The notes beneath the pieces are model-generated. The model did not search any database and was not told the origin of the DNA. It saw only the letters and a list, made by a program, of their open reading frames with translations. Shown in pieces: positions 1-5,457 of a stretch of DNA of 6,583 nt. Both the position numbers and the translations under genes were made by a program. How positions within the stretch are numbered: the stretch's first letter is position 1; each line of letters begins with the position of its first letter. The stretch is from an uncultured Lachnospiraceae bacterium (GTDB taxonomy: Bacteria > Bacillota > Clostridia > Lachnospirales > Lachnospiraceae), in assembly GCA_902797705.1 (NCBI GenBank), contig CADBTX010000007.1, positions 1 through 6,583 of the forward strand, written 5' to 3'.

Positions 1-869
1 AGAAGCGTCATCTGGGTTTCGCGCTCTGCCTCTCTGGCAAGTTTCTCACGTATCTGATTATCGAAGTGCTCAAATCCGTAGACCAGTTTCTTTCCGCCAT
101 CCAGAGGGATGATCTTAAGCCTGTAATAGACCACCTTGCCTTCACGCAGGGTTCTGTATGTGTGAAACAGCGGATTCCTTTCCTTAAGCATCTTTACGAC
201 GTGATCGTAGTCACCTAAACGGAGTACCTCCTCAGCGTCCTCTTCCAGCACAAGGGCTCTGACATATTCTGCCATAACGTCGGGAAGGGTTTTCCCGGCA
301 AGCATATCCCCTTCCAGCTGTCTCCCGAATTTATTCAGCCTTACCGGATGCACCGAAAGGTCCCGGGTATCAACATACACTACCGATGTATAACTTCTTG
401 CAATAGCGTCATCGATCTCACCGTGAAGCCGGTCCCGTTCCGCAAAATCCTTTTCCTCATCCTTAAACAGATTTCGCCTCACCTTGTCCGATACTTCGTC
501 ATAGAGAAGAACGCTGTACCTTTTTCCATCATCCGTGTACTCGTGATAACCGGTACAGTGAACCGTTATCAGTTCTCTTTCCGGTCCAACATATTCATGA
601 AAAACAACATCATACGGTGCATTCTCTTCCGAAAAGGCTTTGACCGCTTTATACATCTCCTCTTTTTCAACGATATTTACAAAGGGATCCGGACCACTGA
701 GTCTTGAAAGCATCTCCTCTCTTGTGGAATGATACATTTTGCATATTCCGTCAGACAGGACGTAAGGCCGGAATCTGCCATCTTCCACATAGCAGATACC
801 CATGGGTATCCTGGTTCTTTCATATTGATCAAATACTTCCTTACTGAAAAGCCTAGTCTCATTTCCCAT
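1..869 (-). CDS. PAS-like sensory/signalling protein, N-terminal part (3' end outside window)
   Basis: The first 289 codons are open and the gene continues past the left edge, so its output domain is not visible. No signal peptide or membrane segment is seen, so it is probably a cytosolic sensor. Residues about 20-127 look like a PAS-type fold: IPMGICYVEDGRFRPYVLSDG, then a helical part, then a YDVVFHEY / ITVHCTGYHEY strand pair ending at YSVLLYDEVSD. A charged linker (about 128-152) leads to a second mixed alpha/beta sensor-like region (about 153-268, TSVVYVDTRDLSVHPVRLN), then a charged helix (about 270-289) of the kind that links sensors to GGDEF, histidine kinase or EAL outputs. The start at 869 is chosen because AGGAAAGGG lies 8 bases upstream; a second ATG at 862, in another frame, opens only a short shadow frame. 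It follows the TPM gene by 28 bases with no promoter seen between. The PAS assignment is by pattern only, and the output type is unknown. Confidence 0.75.
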   Translation of the reverse strand, partial: MGNETRLFSKEVFDQYERTRIPMGICYVEDGRFRPYVLSDGICKMYHSTREEMLSRLSGPDPFVNIVEKEEMYKAVKAFSEENAPYDVVFHEYVGPERELITVHCTGYHEYTDDGKRYSVLLYDEVSDKVRRNLFKDEEKDFAERDRLHGEIDDAIARSYTSVVYVDTRDLSVHPVRLNKFGRQLEGDMLAGKTLPDVMAEYVRALVLEEDAEEVLRLGDYDHVVKMLKERNPLFHTYRTLREGKVVYYRLKIIPLDGGKKLVYGFEHFDNQIREKLAREAERETQMTL

Positions 870-877
870 ATAATGTA

Positions 878-886
878 CCCTTTCCT
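878..886 (-). promoter_or_regulatory. Shine-Dalgarno site of the PAS-like gene
   Basis: AGGAAAGGG lies 8 bases before the ATG at 869. It decides the start and the reading frame: the ATG seven bases further on, at 862, is in another frame and is spaced too far away. Confidence 0.75.
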
Positions 887-897
887 GAAATCAAAAC

Positions 898-1794
898 CTA
901 TCTTGAAGCGCCTCCGCCTCCGAAAGAACCCCCGCCTCCCGAGAAGCCTCCGCCGGAATGACCGCCGCCGGAGTATCCGCGGCCGCCGCCGCTGCCTCCG
1001 CCGCCTCCGAAAAGCATTCCCAAAAGACCGATCAATGCTATGACAGCTAAAAATCCCAAAAGGACCAGATATGTCAGAAAAGCCTCCAGCAATTGCTGTA
1101 AGAAAGGCGCTTCATTTTCCTTCACCCTTACCTCCGGAAATTCCGCATCAGCAAATGTCCCGTCAGTGGCCTCATTCTCATCCTCCCACTCTATGGCGGC
1201 GAGGGAATCCGGGGCTTCCAGACCGTATTCCCCGTATACCTCCTTCACCGCAGCGATAAAGGTATCTCCTGCAGCCTTATTCCAAAGGCCCTCGTCTCTC
1301 GGACCCACTGCATAATCATCAAGGATCCTTCCGGCTTTTCCGTCCGGAAGAGCCCCCTCCAGTCCCTTCCCCACTTCCATTCTGACATGGGGATCCTCGG
1401 GATCCGTAACGAAGAAGATGAGAACACCGTTATCCAGTTCCCTGTCTCCGATACCCCAGTTATTGGCAAGCTTTACACTGAAGTCATAGAGCGTATCATC
1501 TCCGGTACCGGGAGCCATGACCACCACCACCTGGGCTTTGGTCTTTCTTTCCAGCTCAACCGCTTCATCCATGATAAAGCGTTCCGTCCTTTCATTCAGG
1601 ACACGGCTGTAATCCTCCACATAAAAGTATTTTGTGGGATCCGGATATACTGTCTCCTTAACGCTGCTGTTGTCAACATAGATAAAAGCCGTGGCGACAA
1701 CAGTGATAAACACAAAGATAAGTACCGCGATCAGCGCTATATTTGTTTTTTTCTTTTTTTGCTTCTGTTTCTGCTTCCTCTTGTCTACAGCCAT
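898..1794 (-). CDS. TPM-domain (YgcG-like) membrane protein with glycine-rich tail
   Basis: 298 residues. A Lys/Gln-rich N-terminus (residues 5-17) is followed by a membrane segment (about 18-40), which by the positive-inside rule puts the next part outside the cell. A TPM domain (about 56-187) carries the family signatures DYSRVLN (61-67), NNWGIGDRELDNGVLIFF (111-128) and GKGLEGALPDGKAGRILDDY (142-161). An acidic linker (about 198-228), a second membrane segment (about 238-262) and a glycine-rich tail (263-298) follow. TPM proteins include plant TLP18.3, reported as an acid phosphatase in photosystem II repair; the bacterial role is unsettled, so I assign none. The ATG shares one base with the lemA stop (TGATG), which suggests translational coupling; lemA and TPM genes are often neighbours. 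The family call is firm, the function unknown. Confidence 0.93.
   Translation of the reverse strand: MAVDKRKQKQKQKKKKTNIALIAVLIFVFITVVATAFIYVDNSSVKETVYPDPTKYFYVEDYSRVLNERTERFIMDEAVELERKTKAQVVVVMAPGTGDDTLYDFSVKLANNWGIGDRELDNGVLIFFVTDPEDPHVRMEVGKGLEGALPDGKAGRILDDYAVGPRDEGLWNKAAGDTFIAAVKEVYGEYGLEAPDSLAAIEWEDENEATDGTFADAEFPEVRVKENEAPFLQQLLEAFLTYLVLLGFLAVIALIGLLGMLFGGGGGSGGGRGYSGGGHSGGGFSGGGGSFGGGGASR
901..1008 (-). repeat. Glycine-rich low-complexity coding repeat
   Basis: This encodes the last 36 residues of the TPM protein: runs of three to five glycines separated by Ser, Arg, Tyr, His and Phe (for example HSGGGFSGGGGSFGGGG). On the + strand the DNA appears as tandem-like cctccgccg units and is more G+C-rich than its surroundings. 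Such tails are usual in YgcG/TPM proteins. The repeats could vary in copy number between strains. Confidence 0.85.
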
Positions 1795-2357
1795 CAGAAT
1801 TCAACCTTCGGAACTTCCTTTGCACCTTCTTCAGCCTCAAAGAGATCAGCCTTTTCAAATCCGAACATATTTGCAAAGAATACACCCGGGAAGGTGCGGA
1901 TGGCCATATTGTAATCCGTCACTGCCGAATTGTACTCCTGCCTCACATAAGAAATACGGTTCTCCGTTCCCGCAAGTTCATCCATCAGATCCACATATAC
2001 GGTGTCGGATTTCAGTTCCGGATAGTTCTCGGCAACTGCGATGAGCTTATTCAAAGCGCCCGATACCTCTGCATCCGCAGCAGATTTTTCTGCCATGGTA
2101 TTTGCAGCCATTAAATGTTCACGGGCCTCTGTCACCTCGCTGAAAACCTCAGTCTCATGCTCGGTGTAGCCCTTTACCGTATTCACCAGATTCGGAATAA
2201 GATCCGCCCTTCTCTGAAGCTGGGTATCTATATCCGAAGCCTTCTGCTCAACAACAGTCTGTTTTCTTACCAGTGAATTGTAGCCCCCTACAAAGAAACC
2301 TACGATCATTATGATGACAAGGATCACAACTCCCAGTGCCGCTAAACCTTTATTCAT
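1794..2357 (-). CDS. lemA: LemA family membrane protein
   Basis: 187 residues, a normal length for the family. A single N-terminal membrane segment (about 5-26) is followed by a long helical, coiled-coil-like domain expected outside the cell. LemA signatures are present: YNSLV (26-30), QLQRRADLIPNLV (46-58), ENYPELK (110-116), GTENRIS (130-136) and the EYNSAVTDYN stretch (141-150) ending in a conserved FP (156-157). The molecular function of LemA proteins is not settled. They are commonly encoded beside TPM-domain proteins, and the same order occurs here with a one-base overlap of stop and start. The ATG is supported by a strong ribosome binding site 8 bases upstream. The gene lies 66 bases after the TtcA-like gene, with no clear promoter or terminator between them, so it may be read through from the upstream operon or use a promoter I cannot recognise. 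Confidence 0.96.
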   Translation of the reverse strand: MNKGLAALGVVILVIIMIVGFFVGGYNSLVRKQTVVEQKASDIDTQLQRRADLIPNLVNTVKGYTEHETEVFSEVTEAREHLMAANTMAEKSAADAEVSGALNKLIAVAENYPELKSDTVYVDLMDELAGTENRISYVRQEYNSAVTDYNMAIRTFPGVFFANMFGFEKADLFEAEEGAKEVPKVEF

Positions 2358-2365
2358 TTTGTGTA

Positions 2366-2380
2366 CCTTCTTTCCTTTCC
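2366..2380 (-). promoter_or_regulatory. Strong extended Shine-Dalgarno site of lemA
   Basis: A 15-base all-purine run, GGAAAGGAAAGAAGG, ends 8 bases before the lemA ATG. It holds overlapping anti-16S matches and suggests efficient initiation for lemA, and by coupling for the TPM gene. Confidence 0.75.
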
Positions 2381-2423
2381 GCTGAGCTTGTGATTGCTAT
2401 TCGCTTCGCAAAACCGTGGGACC

Positions 2424-3254
2424 TCAGTCTGCCTGATCATATTCATCCAGAAAACTGTACCTTTTTCCGTCCTTTTTATAGGCGATCACCCGGTCAAGAC
2501 TGACATTTTCCACTGAGTTAAATATATTGGTCTCCACAAAGGGATTGTTCTTTTTTAATTCCGCAATAAGCTTCTTGGTCTCCAGACGCTTTGATGAGGT
2601 TTCACTGTCCCCGTGGTTCTTTTCCAGCGACTCCGTAAAATGACAGGCGCAGCGTAAGAACCTCAGTTCGTTATAATCCCTCCAGGCACAGATATCCTTT
2701 TCCCTCACAAGATACATGGGGCGTATCAATTCCATACCCTCAAAATTCGTACTGTGAAGCTTCGGCATCATGGTCTGTATCTGTGCGGACTGCAGCATTC
2801 CCATCAAAATGGTCTCTATCACATCATCATAGTGATGTCCGAGAGCGATCTTATTACAGCCGAGCTCACGGGCCTTGGAATAAAGCGCCCCTCTCCTCAT
2901 CCTTGCGCAGAGATAGCAGGGACTTTTATCTATCCTTTCCACCGCATCAAATATCCGGCTCTCAAATACGGTGATTGGAACGCCGAGCTTTTTAGCATTT
3001 TCTTCTATCAAGTCCCGGTTTTCCTTATTATACCCGGGATCCATCACCAGAAAGGTAAGGTCGAAACCCACCTTTTTATGTCGCTGTATCTCCTGAAAAA
3101 GCTTGGCCATCAGCATGGAGTCCTTTCCCCCGGAGATACATACCGCTATATGATCGCCCTCACTTATCAGACGGTACTGCTTACACGCTTTTGCAAAAGG
3201 GGAAAACAGCAGGTAATGGAATTTTTTCTGTATGCTTTCTTCTGCCCTGTTCAT
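2424..3254 (-). CDS. ttcA: TtcA-like tRNA 2-thiocytidine synthetase (PP-loop ATPase)
   Basis: 276 residues. The N-type ATP pyrophosphatase motif SGGKDS is at 41-46 and the second nucleotide-site motif LGHHYDDVIET at 138-148. Cysteines C113 and C116 (CYLCARMRRG) match the pair that, with a third cysteine, holds an oxygen-sensitive [4Fe-4S] cluster in TtcA; the third is probably C202 or C204 in RCAC. TtcA activates cytidine 32 of certain tRNAs by adenylation and replaces the oxygen with sulfur, in the cytosol. The C-terminal PFVETNIFNSVENV (238-251) matches the family tail. The start is 9 bases after the potassium channel stop; its Shine-Dalgarno match is weak, so it may rely on coupling. It could be a related thiolase with another target, since the family holds several subgroups, so the symbol is given with moderate confidence. 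Confidence 0.88.
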   Translation of the reverse strand: MNRAEESIQKKFHYLLFSPFAKACKQYRLISEGDHIAVCISGGKDSMLMAKLFQEIQRHKKVGFDLTFLVMDPGYNKENRDLIEENAKKLGVPITVFESRIFDAVERIDKSPCYLCARMRRGALYSKARELGCNKIALGHHYDDVIETILMGMLQSAQIQTMMPKLHSTNFEGMELIRPMYLVREKDICAWRDYNELRFLRCACHFTESLEKNHGDSETSSKRLETKKLIAELKKNNPFVETNIFNSVENVSLDRVIAYKKDGKRYSFLDEYDQAD

Positions 3255-3263
3255 AAATTCAAG

Positions 3264-4187
3264 TTACTCACTGCCCATCCCATAGACGATCACGTCATTA
3301 TATTTCACAGTGGTTGTCTTCATCGGAACTATCGCCTCCCCCTCCCGGACGATGAGTATAACCCTCATGGGAAGCTCCCCTACCTGCTTCCCCTTAAATT
3401 CATCACTTGTTACCCTCAGGCTCTCTATCTTTCCGCTGCCGTTATCTCCCTGATACTTTGTATACTGTTCCACGAATCCCGCGGAGATTATTCCCGTCGG
3501 TATGGCCACAGCTCCCACTCCCAGAAAGGTGATGCACATTCCCATCAGCTTTCCCACTAGTGTCACGGGGTAAACATCCCCATATCCCACGGTAAAAATG
3601 GTGGCTACACTGTACCACACTCCGGACAGGGCATTCTCGAACACGTCCGGCTGGGCCGCATGCTCCGCGTTATACATGCAGAGTGATGAGGCAAGTATCA
3701 AAACCCAGAGGATAAAGATCGAGGATATCAGCTGGTTCCGTTTTTCGTATATGACCGATGTTATCACATTGAAGGAATCATAGGCCGTATTGATACGGAA
3801 CAGATGAAATATTCTGGCGACCCTTAAGAAGCGGAATGCGATAAAACCTCCAAGGAAGAAAAAGGGAAGTATGGTAAAGAGATCCACTATACCGTCAAAT
3901 GAGAGCATAAATCTGATGACGGACTTGATCCCCTTTTCTCCGTAGAGATATTCAGCAGTCCAGATCCTCGCCAGATACTCTACGCAAAAAACCAGTGTCG
4001 TTACCCCTTCCACCGCACGTAACACGGGAAACAGGGGCGAAAGAGACTCAAAGGTCAGCAGGAAAAGAGAGAGTATGTTCAACAAAATGGTACTTACGAT
4101 GAACAGGTCAAAAAGCTTACTCGGAGTATCTCCTGTCTGCCCTATCTGGATAATGTCAAACAGTCTTTTTTTATCAATATGCTTCAT
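3264..4187 (-). CDS. Voltage-gated-type potassium channel with C-terminal RCK_C-like tail
   Basis: 307 residues with six predicted membrane segments: S1 about 24-46, S2 about 56-76, S3 about 93-111, S4 about 113-132, S5 about 152-172 and S6 about 210-240. The pore loop carries the potassium selectivity filter TVGYGD (199-204). S2 keeps the VEYLARIW pattern (E70, R74) and S3 has D98 and D102, as in Kv sensors. S4 has R119, R122, R125, H128 and R131 at every third position. After S6, residues about 255-305 (ESLRVTSDEFKGKQVGELPM and following) resemble the TrkA/RCK C-terminal domain, with no Rossmann RCK_N half. The likely role is gated K+ movement across the cell membrane, affecting potential or turgor. 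The start overlaps the AI-2E stop by one base (TGATG), with AAAAGGG 12 bases upstream. The channel family is certain; voltage gating and the tail's ligand are inferred. Confidence 0.94.
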   Translation of the reverse strand: MKHIDKKRLFDIIQIGQTGDTPSKLFDLFIVSTILLNILSLFLLTFESLSPLFPVLRAVEGVTTLVFCVEYLARIWTAEYLYGEKGIKSVIRFMLSFDGIVDLFTILPFFFLGGFIAFRFLRVARIFHLFRINTAYDSFNVITSVIYEKRNQLISSIFILWVLILASSLCMYNAEHAAQPDVFENALSGVWYSVATIFTVGYGDVYPVTLVGKLMGMCITFLGVGAVAIPTGIISAGFVEQYTKYQGDNGSGKIESLRVTSDEFKGKQVGELPMRVILIVREGEAIVPMKTTTVKYNDVIVYGMGSE

Positions 4188-5380
4188 CAGGACTGAACAC
4201 CCTTTTCAGGCGGAAGAAAGCCGGTAGCTCCGTTTTTTTCCAGCATGCGGTAAACCCAGCGTTTGATAAGGTCATACAATACCGCAAATACCGGAACTCC
4301 TGTAAGGATACCGGGTATCCCGAAGAGACCCCCAAAGAGGGTTATGGAAAACAGCACCCAGAATCCCGATAAACCAACGCTTCCCGACAGGAGCATAGGT
4401 CCCAGTATATTTCCGTCTATCTGCTGAAGAATGATTATAAACACGAGAAACGCAAGGCAGAATACCGGCGAGTCGATCAGGATGATAAGGGCCGAAGGTA
4501 TGGCTCCGATGTAAGGACCGAAGAAAGGAATGATATTCGTGACCCCGACTATAACGGCGATCAGCACTGCATTCTTCATGCCAAAGGCGATCTGCATGAA
4601 CAGACAGAAGGCGTAACAGATCAGCCCGACGATGGCACTGTCCAATATCTTTCCCCCGAAAAATCCCACAAAGATCTTATCAATGAACTTCAATTCCTGC
4701 AGTATCTTTTCAGCCGTATCCTTCTTAAAAAAGGAATAGAGCAGCATCTTTCCCTGACGGGCAAAATTACTCTTTCCAAGGAGAAGATAGATGCAGATGA
4801 TCACCCCGATGAATATATTGTACAGCACGCTGAGAAAGGAACTAAATACACTGGCAAAATTCCCCATAAGCCCTCCAAGCTGAGGAAGGATCTTATTTTT
4901 AAGCCAGTCCATCCCATTGGTATTTACGGCATTAATCCCCTGGCTGATATAATTCGCCAGCACCTCATTGTCCGATCTGTATTTTGAAATGATCCTGTTT
5001 AATTGGGACAGAACCCCGGGAACCTCCCTGATAATGGAAACTATGCTCTCGGCAAGAGCCGGGATCACCATTGAAAACAGTATGAGGATAAGAGCAAGAG
5101 AGATCAAAAGAACAAGGACCACAGAAAGGCCCCTGACAAGTCCTCTTCTCTTTTCCGGCAGCAGCTTTAAGAGCCTGGCCTCGATCCAGTTATAGGGGGT
5201 TTTCAGGAGATAAGCCATGACTCCGCCGAAAATAAAGGGCTTAAGTATAGAGATTATCCTGTTAAAACCCTTTACCATTCCGCCGAATCTGAAAATGATA
5301 AAAAATGCGATGACAGCCATGGTCAATCCCAAAAATATGGGAAAAGCCACTCTGAATGTTCTGATCCAAAATTTTTTCAT
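4187..5380 (-). CDS. AI-2E family transporter (UPF0118/PF01594 type)
   Basis: 397 residues, a typical length. The pattern is two N-terminal membrane segments (about 11-31 and 42-60), another near 82-106, an amphipathic middle region (about 110-175), and C-terminal membrane segments from about 178 onwards. Family signatures are FVGFFGGKILDSAIVGL (237-253), TNIIPFFGPYIGAIPSA (281-297), QQIDGNILGPMLLSGSVGLS (319-338) and GGLFGIPGILTGVPVFAVLY (350-369). Family members include TqsA/YdiK of E. coli, linked to autoinducer-2 export, and others reported as Na+(Li+)/H+ antiporters, so the substrate cannot be named here. It is the first gene of a block with a potassium channel and a TtcA-like enzyme. 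No Shine-Dalgarno site precedes the ATG and no other ATG, GTG or TTG lies between it and the in-frame upstream stop. A promoter ends six bases before the ATG, so a leaderless message is possible. Confidence 0.94.
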   Translation of the reverse strand: MKKFWIRTFRVAFPIFLGLTMAVIAFFIIFRFGGMVKGFNRIISILKPFIFGGVMAYLLKTPYNWIEARLLKLLPEKRRGLVRGLSVVLVLLISLALILILFSMVIPALAESIVSIIREVPGVLSQLNRIISKYRSDNEVLANYISQGINAVNTNGMDWLKNKILPQLGGLMGNFASVFSSFLSVLYNIFIGVIICIYLLLGKSNFARQGKMLLYSFFKKDTAEKILQELKFIDKIFVGFFGGKILDSAIVGLICYAFCLFMQIAFGMKNAVLIAVIVGVTNIIPFFGPYIGAIPSALIILIDSPVFCLAFLVFIIILQQIDGNILGPMLLSGSVGLSGFWVLFSITLFGGLFGIPGILTGVPVFAVLYDLIKRWVYRMLEKNGATGFLPPEKGVQS

Positions 5381-5386
5381 AACAAT

Positions 5387-5415
5387 ACTATACGAAGAAA
5401 AACGGATATTTGCAA
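5387..5415 (-). promoter_or_regulatory. Candidate sigma-A promoter for the AI-2E / K+ channel / TtcA block
   Basis: The -35 box TTGCAA (5415-5410, 4 of 6 to consensus) and -10 box TATAGT (5392-5387, 5 of 6) are separated by exactly 17 bases. The -10 box is followed by only six bases, ATTGTT, before the ATG at 5380, so the predicted transcript start falls on or very near the start codon. Confidence 0.6.
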
Positions 5416-5454
5416 TAAAACCCTGATGTATCTGTTAAGAACTGCTACATCCGG
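5414..5454 (-). terminator. Possible intrinsic terminator after the amidohydrolase gene
   Basis: CCGGATGTA (5454-5446) pairs with TACATCAGG (5430-5422) with one G/A mismatch; the inner six bases GATGTA/TACATC are perfect. A 15-base loop holds a small GTT/AAC pairing. The 3' arm is followed by G then TTTTATT. It begins four bases after the stop codon. The stem is modest and the T-run short and broken, so termination may be partial. Its T-run overlaps the -35 box of the promoter. Confidence 0.4.
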
Positions 5455-5457
5455 ATC

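Noticed and set aside
677..862. A 61-codon minus-strand frame starting seven bases inside the PAS-like gene
   Set aside because: Its ATG is 15 bases from the ribosome site, it is out of frame with the long open PAS-like reading frame, and its protein has no family look.
1389..1403. Two GGATCC copies nine bases apart
   Set aside because: They fall in the TPM coding region within codons for a Pro/Asp-rich stretch (TDPEDPH) and show no wider repeat structure.
1746..1764. Slippery A AAA AAG sequence with an upstream AGAGGAAG in the start of the TPM gene, like a programmed -1 frameshift
   Set aside because: A -1 shift would give only a short peptide ending near 1673, and the zero frame encodes the ordinary Lys-rich cytosolic N-terminus of a full TPM protein. 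The A-runs are explained by lysine codons.
1387..1914. A 175-codon + strand open frame
   Set aside because: Antisense to the TPM gene and the end of lemA, with no recognised motif; both minus-strand genes are strongly supported.
2754..3560. A 268-codon open frame on the + strand
   Set aside because: It lies antisense across the 3' part of the potassium channel and most of the TtcA-like gene, shows no recognisable domain and no ribosome site, and spans the junction of two well-supported genes. It is a shadow frame.
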